A stretch of 64,000 nucleotides of DNA from Vanilla planifolia. Lineage: Eukaryota > Streptophyta > Magnoliopsida > Asparagales > Orchidaceae. The position numbers and the translations under genes are program-made. Positions 25,201-36,800 of this stretch are shown in pieces. Location: contig CM043875.1 in assembly GCA_023846275.1 (NCBI GenBank), positions 25,028,851 to 25,092,850 of the forward strand, written 5' to 3'. The notes beneath the pieces were generated by a model. The model did no database searches. It worked only from the letters and a program-made list of their open reading frames with translations, and had not been told where the DNA came from. Every line of letters starts with the position of its first letter. Position 1 is the stretch's first letter.

Positions 25201-27228
25201 CTTCATCTATATGAATTATATTGTTAGTAACATCGACTTGCACAATACAATTATCTATGCTAAACCATGAGATGTCCCTTCAGGTTTGTGTAAGGGCCTT
25301 TGGAGTAGGCAATGAGGAGGTGTAAGCTCCTTGTGAATAAGTTAAAACATTGTTTTCTTGGTGATTGGGAATAAGTCTAATTGTTGCTAATTATTTTTGT
25401 CTTTTGTTAATTCATGTGACACAAACTCTTCAATTTCATTTCCTACTTCATCAATTACTTTGGCTTCTTCTTTATCATCTTGGCCATCTTAAAAAAAATA
25501 TTATTGAGACATGATTATTAATGTGTATTTATCTTCCTTCTTAGGTTGCTCATGAAATAGGGATGAATTTACATAGAAAATCATTTCTTATGATTCTAAT
25601 ATCAAGTTAGTTTAATTTGAAGAGCTTTATATTGAAGTGTATCCCAATAAGGCACAACTTTATAATATTGGTAAGAATTTGTTTAAAAATATAGCATGTG
25701 ATAAACACAACAAGGCAACAAAAGACTCTTAAGTGATCATAAAAGGTTTTTTTCATGAAATAATACTGAGTTTGGCTTTTTCCATTAGGTCTTAGTGTTG
25801 TCATTAGGTTAATGAGATATGTAATCTTCAAAATGAATTCACCTTAAAAATAAAGCAACTTTGAATTGGAATTGTAATTGTAATATCTGAGTAAGTTCAA
25901 GCAAATTATTTTGTTTTCTTTTTCTTATCCCATTCTAATGTGGTAAGGACACAAAGTTTAATACATTCTTCCCTTCTTCAATATAAACTTTCAAAAACTT
26001 CTAGAAACAAACTTAGTTATATTTATTGAGCTTAACTTATGCACTTGTTTTACAAACAACAATTAAGTCATTTTAACAAATGCTCAAACAAATAGACACC
26101 TATATGTATTATGAATGATTATTAATGTAAGCAAATAAGAAAATTGTTTGTGTATTTTGGAGTTATGTGGCCTTCAAGTATTAATATAAATAAATACAAA
26201 AATCTCTTCTTAGCAATTATTTACAAAAATAAACTTTGATTAACAATGCTTGGCTTGGCAACAAGTATCACAAGGCCTTGTTCAATCTTTATTGAAAGGT
26301 AGAACATTAGAAAGATACTTCATTCTTTATAAAAAAAGGGTTTACTATTTGTGGAGAAGAAGCTTGGAAATTAGATTTGTTGTTGTAATATTGATTTTTT
26401 GTGATGTCTTTTGGTTGAGTAGATAAAACCCCTCCTCTTCTTTGTCTACATAGTTCACCCAATCTAATGACCTTCTTGGTTATGAGGTTCTATGTAACAT
26501 AATTATCAAAAACAAACAAAATAGAATAACTAAATTCTTTTGTTAGCTGATTCATAAAAGTTAGAACACAATTAAAATCTCATGAATACAAAGCATTATT
26601 TAAGATTACTTATTTTATAATCTCTAAATTTGTAATTAAATAGATATAAGCCTATTCATTATTTGGTAATGAAACTTTTAATAAAAAGATAGGTTTTATA
26701 GCCTTTTACATTTGTTGCTCTCAAAAATTTTTTATTTTTTCATATCATGATAAAATAGTCATGTTGCTATTATTTTTTGTTAATTATCTATCTTTATTTC
26801 TTTTGAATTCTCAAGCCATTTATGTAAAGCTACTCTTTTACTTATGTTCATAGGTCATGCCATAATATAACATATTATTATATAATTCTTCATTTGAGAG
26901 AATCGAGCGTTCAAGTCATTATTATAAGGTTACATTTGATCCAATTTTTTCTCTAAACCCCTTCACTTGGTTTTAGGAGACATTAATGAACATCGCCTTA
27001 TGCTTTGAGATAAGAGCATTGGTTCAAGTTTTTTTCTCTAAGTTGATGATACCATCAAGAAGGTATGCTATCAATTGATCATCAATACAATCTAAATGCT
27101 CGACACAGTGGGAAGCCTTCTCTGATTTAGAAGTGGTAAAAAATCTTCTATTAAGTTCATTTGATGGATGCATTGTTTAAAAATTAAGAGAACAAAACAA
27201 AATTATGTCTATTGCTTTATCTATTATT

Positions 27229-27288
27229 AAAAGATTTGCTAATTGAATTAAAAAAAAAAAAAAGAAAAAAAAAAAGATTTGCTAATTG
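27229..27288. repeat. 17-bp direct repeats flanking an A-rich tract
   Basis: AAAAGATTTGCTAATTG occurs exactly at 27229-27245 and 27272-27288. Between them is AATT followed by an A tract with one G. The layout equals a target-site duplication around a poly(A)-only insertion. A plain local duplication with A-run growth is the alternative. Confidence 0.8.
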
Positions 27289-27535
27289 CTTATGATGAAA
27301 AATTATGACCAATAAATTGTAAGGAAAATCTCAAAATAAAAGAGAAAAGCAAACATATAAAAAATCTAATGAAAACCAAAACAAGGATTTAATTAAAAAT
27401 AAAAAATAATAATTAAAACAATGAAGACTATGCTCTTCTTCAAAATATAGCAATTGATTTGTCCAAATTTGTTGAAATATTATTATGCAAGAATCATTTC
27501 AAACTTATATTCAGTTCTCAGCAATAATTTTTTAA

Positions 27536-27662
27536 AATATATTTTATGATTTAAAAATAGTAAAAATTATTTGATTAAAATGTTAACTTGTTCCACTTGG
27601 TTCAACATCCGATCCGGTTCGAAGCAGCGCTGCCCGGCGGAGGAGGTGTATGAACCAGCGAA
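27536..27662 (+). promoter_or_regulatory. Putative core promoter and 5' leader of the RlmN-like gene
   Basis: The short interval between the copia LTR and the first Met. It is AT-rich up to about 27585 (with TTTAAAAATAG and ATTTTATG stretches that could serve as TATA-like sequence), then abruptly GC-rich from about 27605, as in a plant 5' leader. No defined box is certain. Confidence 0.4.
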
Positions 27663-27834
27663 ATGTCAGCCCTTGTCCTCCGATTATCCCTTCCCATGGC
27701 GTTCCTTCGATGGAGCTCCTCTATCTCCTCGGTGGCATTGGTCCATGCTTACCCTTATCTCTCGCTCGCTCGATGGAGACTCGATGCAGTTCCACGCCGG
27801 ACGATTACCTTCTCTGCATGCTGTTTGGAATTCA
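27663..27834 (+). CDS. rlmN: RlmN-like exon 1 (start, putative transit peptide)
   Basis: Encodes [20 protein letters not shown] and onward, rich in Ser, Arg and Leu and poor in acidic residues, as in organelle transit peptides. A second in-frame ATG at 27696 (context CCATGG) could be the true start. The donor GTGGGC at 27835 is weak, but joining to 27908 restores the frame exactly. Alternative: no splice here, with the frame of exon 2 running upstream from 27571 without a stop. Confidence 0.6.
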
Positions 27835-30800
27835 GTGGGCCTTCTCGATTTAGCTTGCTCTCCTCTTGAATCCCGATCCATAAGTAAATTCTCATTTTTC
27901 TTTTCAGGAAATGTTACCGGTTCAAGAGCCGTGCTGAAAGACATGAGCTTCACTGAGCTTGAAGTATGCATTCTGATATATGTTCCTTTTTCTCATCATC
28001 AGTATGATTAGATAAGCAATGTTCTGTAAGGGTTAATCGAGAAAAACAACTTGCTAGTGTGCTTATTAACTGCAGAGATCTGTCGAACTTTTGCTGTGGG
28101 ATAGAATCGTTAATTTAGTCCGTTTCCCTGCGGTGTAATTAATATCCCAAGGAGAAATTTAGTCCGTAGCGGATGCTTGAGATGGGATAGCATATTCTTT
28201 TTAGTATATTGATCATTGCCTTGAAATGCATGTTTAGGCGGGCAGAACAGACCATAAGACCTGTGTTGTAACGAAGGTTCTCTTTACATATGGAAAAAAC
28301 GAACTTGCATGAGATTTGGTTGAAGAGATTAGTAAACACACCAATAATTATAATACTTATGAACTAAATAAGACAATGTCAAAATTATGATTTGATTCAA
28401 CCAAGACATTGTCTTCATTCACTAGGAAAGGAGAACCCAAAAATCTACTATTAATCAAGTCTAAATAAGGATATACAATTAATTTTACAGGAAAAATGAA
28501 AAAAGTAAGAGAGATCTTATCAAAGATAAACTCAACTCATGTTACCAAACAATAACCCTTTTATTCATCTTCTCCTTCTATTTCTCAAGAATCACAATTT
28601 AATGTTCAAATTCAATTCAAGTCACTAAACAATAATCCTCTTATTTTATTATCCTATCTCTCAAGAATCATAATAAAAAAATGAAATCTTTGTCAATTCA
28701 CAATAGCTTCTTTTCTATTCATATTCGTGCCATTGTACCTTTTCTTGCACTATGACAATCATTTGTCCTTTTCCTTTTATTTTGATTACTCTAGTAAATC
28801 TAAGTAATAAGATTTATGGATTAATAATCCATTTAACAATCTTCTAGAATATTTCTTGAGATATTTCATTTAACTTGGTCAACTTAAATTAATTATATTT
28901 GTTTAATAAATCAAAATAATTAATATTCTCTTTTAATTTTAAAGTTCAAGAGAATATGTAATATATCCTCTTTGAATTCTTGTTCTTGTATTACATAATA
29001 GATATTAAACATTAGATCAACAAATATTCTCCTCACCCAAAGCCCCAAATGTACAAACATCAATCAAGTTCAAACATAGCTTCAACATAACAATTGGTAT
29101 AACTTTAGTTAGAATATTGGTAGGATCATGATGTAGACATTTAAAATTGAAATGTAATTATACTCAACTTTCTCTTTATTAAATTGGTGTTTACTATAAA
29201 TATGTTTAGTTCTTATATGATACTTTTGGTCTAAAGCTAGGTAAAAAGTACTCTAATTATCATAATGAGTAACTAAGCAATCCTAGAACAAGTCCAATTC
29301 TTCAACCAAAACTCTCAACCAAATAGCTTCCATAATTACTTTAATAAGTGCTAAATCCTACCTTAATAATAGATTGAGATACTATAGGTTATAGTGAAGC
29401 CTTTCAATTGATGGAACAACATAGAAAAGTATATACATATATTATCTATGACTTACTCTTATATTGATCATAGGTCTAATTTGAATAAAAAAATCAGTAA
29501 CACTATCAAATGAGTCTTTTTTGTTATAAAGTTGTCATAGGTTTGTGTCGAACCTTTGGTTTTGTATCACTTATTTGATGAGCACCAAATTATTGTGTTG
29601 CTACTTTTAATGTTTTTTTCTTGAATGCATTTCAAATCATACTTTTTAAGATTAAATAAGGATTAATCAAATGGAGAGTTGATTAAATACTTCATAAAAC
29701 AATCCACTTATAAAGATATGTCAAGGAGTGTTGGTGGCCTTACTCAAGTGTGAACTTTCAGATTTTGAAATTAGTCAAGTTTCTCTTTATGTGGTGGTTA
29801 AACCACTTGAAGACTTTCATCTACACATTACTTATGATTAAATTGTCAAATCTTTCTTTAAATGTTTAAGTGACATAATTAGGATTGCATTACATATTTA
29901 GTTTTGTGCATTTGCTTGTTAAATATTATTTTGTGATGTTATGATCTCTAGAATTGTATAAGAATTTTATTAAATATCATTTCTTGTTGTTTTAAGTTTA
30001 ACTTAAGTCTTAGTTTAGAAAAATTATGTTTAAAATATGTTAATTCAAGCCATGTTTTTCACAATTTATTGGTTGTATAGTACAATGTTTAGTATCGTAT
30101 TTGGACGATTTTCATTTTGGTCTGTATTTGCATCTGAATATGAATTTATGTTGGCATTATGCAAATACAATGTATCTATCATACAAGTGTGATTGCTACT
30201 TAGATTAAGCTTGAGTGTGCAAAGTTAGTCGTATAAGAGATTGGCTCTGTACGAGCATTGTCTGATTTTTGAGAGTTGAGTTTCCATTTGCGTCATATGT
30301 GTATAAGGTTTGCTTCGTATAGATACACCATTTGTTTATTCTCAAAATTTGAGTTTAGTATTGGTTAGATGTGTACAATTTTTACATTGTATTAATATGA
30401 TCATATTTTATTATAAGTGGATTATATATTATACAATTCAAAATCTTCGTATACGTTTTGAGTGAAAAATTTTAAAAATGCACTTATAGTGTGTACTAGT
30501 ATGATTATCATATCGTACTAGTACAACTTTGTCTTGTTACTATTTTGCACGCCTTATAAGTACGAAGTATTTGTGTCATAATTGTGTGCTCATAAACACG
30601 TTTACTACATCATACGAGTATGATATTTGTCTCGTATGAGTACGTGAACCAATATTTATAAATTCTCTACATACAAAGATGATTAGGACATCAGATGTAT
30701 ATAATCAATATTAAATCATAAAAAATAAACTTAATATTGCATTATTACGATGGTAATATTGTAGTAAGTCTAATCATATTACAAATGTTTTAACAGCCTT

Positions 30801-33800
30801 ATGAAGATGATTTAAGTATCAAACAATTATAATGGTCGTGTTCATAATATTTGCTGTTGTACAATTATAATGTACGTGATCTAATTATCGTATGAATGCG
30901 ATTAGCATTTTAGTCGAGTTAAACTAAGTAACATATGATAGTACAAGTATTCGTATTTTACGATTATAACATATGAAAGTTTCTTAAGAGCTCCTCTTTT
31001 ATGAAAATGTGTCATATGATGGCAATCTACCTTTAGACTAGTACGATTTATACAAACCATAAATATGAATTACTTTTTATTAGTACAATTCATGCAATCG
31101 TCTGGTATGATTAATATTAAAATTTAACATTATTTATTGTATTAGAGCCGTACAATATGAAAGTTATCTTGGACTTGTATGATATATTGTTTTAAATCTA
31201 TCAACATTAGTTGTATTGTTTCATTGTCTGGACGATCACTATACTAACCTTATCACTATGATACAATGTCCTCAACATATTAACACAATTGTGAAATTGA
31301 AGAGTGTAATAGCTAGTTGAGGCTTTTTGAGAATACGATTTTAACCTTTGCAACTTTTTGATCTATATCTATTGCGTTTTCTCATATAAATATGTATAAA
31401 ATACAATAAAAATGGAGAATGTTTCAACTTGCAATACCTTAATCGATCCATTTGTTTAGCAATATTCACAATACACGATTGGAGCATTGGAATTTACTTG
31501 TAACATCATTTTAAGCTTAGTTTGCATTTCATTTCTGTTTAGTGCATATTTGGTAAATTTTATCTCACTTATTTAGCAATTGTGCCACATTTTGTCTTGA
31601 TGGATTGAGGTATAAATTATTATAAAAACTATTCAATGAGTTATATGCCTTTTTATTTTAGCTGTTGAGATTGTTCCAAGCATTTAGCTTGTGTGGTCTA
31701 TGTTATAAGTTCAACTGAGTTGTTTTTGTGTGTTCAACTAGGTTAGGGTTTTGTAAGCTCAGTAAAGCTTGTATTAATCAGGTTGATCAAGTTCTTGTGA
31801 GAGTTTTGATTGGGTAGTTCGATTAGTGGAAATCTGATTGGGTCAATCATGAGTGGATGTAGGTAAACGTTTTGTTGAACTACTTGAAACCTTATGTTTC
31901 TTGCTTTACATCTTAGGGTGACTTATTTCTTGCTATTACAAATTTCTACTTGTCTTTATGTATTTTAATTTGATTCATAAACAATACTAAAGTATTTTGA
32001 AAGGTTTTCTAGAATCAAATCTATTTGGTTGAATAATTTGTAATCCTTATATAAAAACAACAAAAAGTTTGCTTAATATTTTACATATTTAAGCTTTAAC
32101 TCAAATCTAATATTGCCAAGCTTAATCTTGTGTTTTAAGCGTAACACTTACTACCACATTTGCATAAGGCAAGGTAGTCATATACTTTTTATTTTCATAT
32201 TCGACAAAATTGTTAATCAATTAAGAATTAGCATTTTAGCTTTTTTGCATAGTAAATATTTCCAGAATTTTTGCAATATACTTTTTCTATTAAAGAAACA
32301 ATGTGCCAATTTTTCTATATGTATTCATCTCCATCTCAAGTTTCTTGTTTGCATTATCAAGATCCTTTAGATCAAGCATAATATGTAGCTCACAATTTTT
32401 CTATACATCAAGCATATGCTTTGCTATAATCAACATAAACTAGAAAATAAATAAATGATCCATTCAAATCTTGCATGCAATACACATAATTTTCATGACT
32501 TCAAAAACTCAATCAACATAAAATTAACATACCTTTTGTATCACTATCTTGATGATTGTTTTAGGTCGCATAAATATTTTTTGAATAGGTTTAAAACACT
32601 TTAAATTTCGATGCTTGCTATATATGAATATTTTTTTTTCAATATTATCATAAAAAATGCAATCTTCACATCAAATTATTCCAACTTCAAATTCTAAGAT
32701 GTTAATAGAGCAAATAAAGTATGAATTGAGTTATGCTTCATAATAAGAGACTATCTCATTAAAGTTGACCCTTTTCTAATTATAACTTATCTTTCAAAAC
32801 TAATTGTGGTTTATATTTAATACATTTAACTTTGTAAAATATTTTCTTTCTTTATAAACTTATTGCCAATAACAATTTCTCCTTCAAGAAGCTTCACCAA
32901 TTCCTATGTCTTGTTGTTTAATGGAGACTCAAACCCTTCTATTATATATTAATTCATTGTTAAGTATTTTTCTTCCAAAAGATTTTTTATGTGGATGGTT
33001 CTTTTTAATCAATAGATTTTATCATATTCAAGGCAAAGGCAATTAAGAGAGTAAGATGAATAATCAAATGCACATTTTTTAGGTGCATGAGTCTTCCCTT
33101 TTAATCTTTTAGAAATGAAAGTTTATGTTGTACTATCGCTTCCTATAATGATTAGGAGATCACTTCCAAGTTAATTGAATTCAAAATAAATAAAAAAATC
33201 GAGGAGAAAAAACGATGAAAATTGACGGCATCGTATGAAGTAGCAAGTCTACACGTGGAGACTCTTTGTAGACACGTCGGAGTGCATGCTATAGCACATT
33301 AGCTAAGCGCCACACGCGGAGGTGCGGGTTGCATGTAGAAGGGCGGGGCATGCTCGTGTGCATGATCGCCCGGAGTTAAGCGCAAGTGTTGGTGAGGTAT
33401 GTACACTTACTGTGCCACTACAATTAATGCGCGCATAGAGGGCTGTCCACGCTCGGAAACAATACTCATACTTGTGAACAGCCCCCTAGTGTAGTCGTAC
33501 AGGTAAAGGGCTTATGTGCACATGCACAGATAAACTCGGATCAAGTCAAATTTTATGGAATTTACGAAATTTTGGGAGTTTTTATATTTCTAGTCAAAAT
33601 CACTTGTTTTTTGGCTTTATAATTAAATATTATGTTCAAACATTTATATAAAAGAATGAGAATGATATATGAAGAAAGTCGAAGCTTGTAGAAGTCAAAA
33701 TTTCGAAATTTAGAATTATGGGAATTAGAATTTCATGAATTCAGAATCCTTTGAAGAGAAATTTCTTGGAAAATTCAATCTCTTTATGACAACTCTTTTC

Positions 33801-36800
33801 TCATTCACATTCTTCTTTTGTTCATTATCATTATCTTATTTCCATTTCTATTACTATTATTTTGAAAACAAGGCCTATGGATGAGAACTTAGGGTGAGAA
33901 TGTTTTGTAGATAGATCATATTATTTTTGGTACCAGAGGGCTTCAATTTGATGTCGATGACAAATGCAAAGAAGAAGATAGTTGAAGAGCAAGTCATATA
34001 AACAAATCAAGAGATTGAAGAGGTTTTAGTTGAGGTGATTGTGTCAACTATTTCACCATCAAGTTTAGAGGCATAGGTAACTCTATTAATTCAATAAATG
34101 TAAGTGTTAATTAAGGTGATGTTAAAATCTCAATCTCTTTTTATAACGGATTCAAAAGAAAATCCATCAAAAGAAAATATTTTTAGTTAGAGGAATTCTG
34201 AATTAAGTAGTAATCTCAAAATAATTAGAGATAAAGATGAGAAATTATAGATGCAGAGAAGTTAAATATCTAGTTGGAGTAATTGGAGACATATGTTTCT
34301 CTGTATGACTATTCATCAACTAATAAAATGACATGCTTGATTGAAAATGAGGAGTTATATTAACTTAGTGGAATGCTTACCTAAAAAAGGGCATAATTGC
34401 ATAATGACTTGGTGCCATCTAATTTAAGAAATTAATTTGAGAATAACTTTAATTCATGGGTTATATTTGTTATGATTATTGAAAAGAAGAATGAATATAA
34501 GGGGACAAAAATAAAAAGAGAAAATATCAAGAAATTTGAGTATAAGTCTGAAAATTGGTGAAAAAGAGAAGAATATTTTCTAATAAAATATGTTACGACA
34601 ACTATCAACAAAACCCAAAACCCAGAAGTACAGAAGTATTGTAATCACTGTAAAAAGATAGGACACATACTATAAAAATGCTAGAAATTACATCAATAAT
34701 TATTTTTAGAAAAGTTTAACAACAAAGTGCTTATTACATCAAAGACTGAAAAAGTATTTCAAACTTTTCTATAAGTTGATGAAGTTTATCGTTTATGGCA
34801 AGTCTAAAGGATATCTCTAATGAACCGAAAAAAAGAATAACTTTTTATTATCAGAATACTAATATAGAAAGAGCTTATCAATGCGATATTGACGCTAGAA
34901 GCAAAAATAACCTTATATCAAAAAATATTATGAAAAGGTTAAAATTAGATATTACATTACATTTAAGATCCTATTTTTTAAGACGAATTCATAAAGACTT
35001 TGATGCAAGAGTTGAAAAACAATTTAAGGTGAAATTTGTCATAACCAAATATTATATTATGAAGTGAAATCTTTAAATGTCTACTAAATTATATTGGGAA
35101 TCCATACTTATGGATTGAGATATCGTCTACTATCGACGAGCACAACGATATCGATTTACGAAGGCTGGATAATACTTTCTTTTGACTCAAGACAAAGAAC
35201 TATTAACAAAAAGTTCGTTGGTGTTGACCAAATGAAGATGCTAGTAAACACTTGTCAAAGATATTTGCTGCTAACAAAATTAAAGAAACCGTTTAGTGGG
35301 ATCGATGAAGGTTTCAATTTCTCGAAGAAGACAATCAAACTAGATCTATTAGAGCATCAGTTCAGCAAATAAGATTCGATGAGACTTGAACTTAAAAAAG
35401 AAGGGATCAATAATCAAGAGATCGTTTTCAAGCTCATCAAATTCAAGATAGATGAAGAAAATCAAAGGAGACAAAATGACTTAAACTGAAGATGTTGCAC
35501 AAGCAGCAGGACCGCACAAGGAGGCGTGGGAGCACTCGTAGAAGGTGGGGCATGCCGGGTGCTCGCGTGGGCTGGGAGCACGTGTGCTGCATATGCTTCC
35601 AGTCAGCCACCTACCATGCTTTCGCGGTCAACACACACGCGAATGCTATCTGCTCTCATGAACAACCTTGGTGTGGGAGCGTGGGCTCGTGTGCGGACAG
35701 ACACGAATCAAATTGTATTTTTTTGAATTTGCAGAATTTGGACATTTTTTATTTTTCTAGTCAAAGTCGTATGTTTTTTGTTTTTTATAATTAAATATTG
35801 TGTCCAAATTTCTATATAATGGGGTGATAAAGATGTTTGAAGAAAGTCAAAACTTGTAGAAGTTAGAACTTCAAAATTCAGAATTTTGAGAATCAAAATT
35901 TCATGAATTTAAAACACTTTAAAAAAAACTTATTAGAGAATTCAATCTCTTTATGACAAAATTCTATTCTCTTTCACCTTCTTCTTTTGCTCCTTGTCAT
36001 TATTATATTTCTACTTCTGTTGCTGCTACTCTGAAAAGAAGGTCTGCTGACGATCACTCACGGCGAGAACACATCGCAATTAAATCGTACAATCAACTAT
36101 AGTGGATTTTTATGATGAGTTTAGTATCTAACATTGATTACATTAAAAGTCTAACAACCTATTGCTCTCTTTGATTGTCTAAAAAATTATTAAATTGTGT
36201 TGATCATTTGCTATGGTTGAATTTGCTAATAACAAATTCATGAGACTTATGATCAATATGTTGAAGCTTATTACTCATTATTCTAGAAGCATATCTCAAA
36301 AAAAAATACGTTTCTTGGATCTTTTGTTTACTTTGCCCTCTTTGGTATAAGCATATACAAGATAATTATATGTAAATATTGTCTAATTTGTAAAATCTTG
36401 ACCAAACCTCTTTTGGAGTCTTCAATCCAATAGAGATAATTGAAGATCTACTACTTTATAACATGTAAGTCCGAACTTTATTTAAAAGAATCTTACCCAA
36501 ATTAGTGTTGGATAAATTTTTTATACTCTCCCAAGGGTTGTCCTTTTCATTCTTTCTACAATTTCATTCTACTAAAAAGATTTTACAATTATCTTATCCT
36601 TAACAATGCCTCATATTTTATAAAATTTCTCAAACTCGGTAGAGCACAATTGTGTGATTTTGTCAGCTCTAATTTTTTTATCTTCCTCTTAGCCATCTTT
36701 TAAACCAAGGCTTTCTTTTTATTAAAAGCTTACAAACACAACACTTTTTTCTTAAGCACATATGCATAGATTTTTTTAGAATAGTCATCAATAAATGTTA

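Larger units (their letters stand above)
23391..27535 (-). mobile_element. Decayed Ty1/copia retrotransposon upstream of the RlmN-like gene
   Basis: The minus strand shows gag-like sequence (about 27175-26900), a pol relic and flanking LTR-like repeats. Left LTR about 23391-23690, right LTR about 27300-27535: both contain AAATCTAATGAAAA, a CTTTTTCAAA/CTTCTTCAAA stretch, ATTTGTCCAAATTT, and ATTATG.AAGAA in the same order. RNase H lies at about 24030-24260 and RT at about 24700-25200. A PBS-like TTGGTCATAATT is seen at the inner edge of the right LTR. The right LTR ends about 130-150 bp before the first Met of the RlmN-like gene. LTR ends are approximate and identity is moderate, so the insertion is old. 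Confidence 0.8.
33287..36085 (+). mobile_element. Small gag-protease-only LTR retrotransposon (TR-GAG-like) nested in the copia element
   Basis: Two homologous LTRs (about 33287-33918 and 35493-36085) flank only 1.57 kb of internal DNA. The internal part starts with a PBS-like TTGGTACCAGAGGGC near 33927. It then has a gag start ([13 protein letters not shown]) at 33951, a CCHC zinc knuckle near 34628-34690 and an aspartic-protease-like frame at 34795-35067. No RT, RNase H or integrase is present. It interrupts the minus-strand copia pol between integrase and RT. The U3 parts are GC-rich, unlike the rest. An element of this kind must be moved by enzymes from another retrotransposon. LTR ends are approximate; no target duplication was identified. 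Confidence 0.75.

Noticed and set aside
27684..27971. A 95-codon minus-strand frame over RlmN-like exons 1-2
   Set aside because: It is opposite coding sequence with matching RlmN motif on the plus strand and has no recognisable content.
34795..35372. Two plus-strand frames as possible host genes in the intron
   Set aside because: The first is a damaged retroviral-type protease of the LTR element and the second is an out-of-frame continuation.
35492..35794. A 100-codon Cys/His-containing plus-strand frame
   Set aside because: Lies wholly within the GC-rich U3 of an LTR; the aligned region of the other LTR does not keep the frame.
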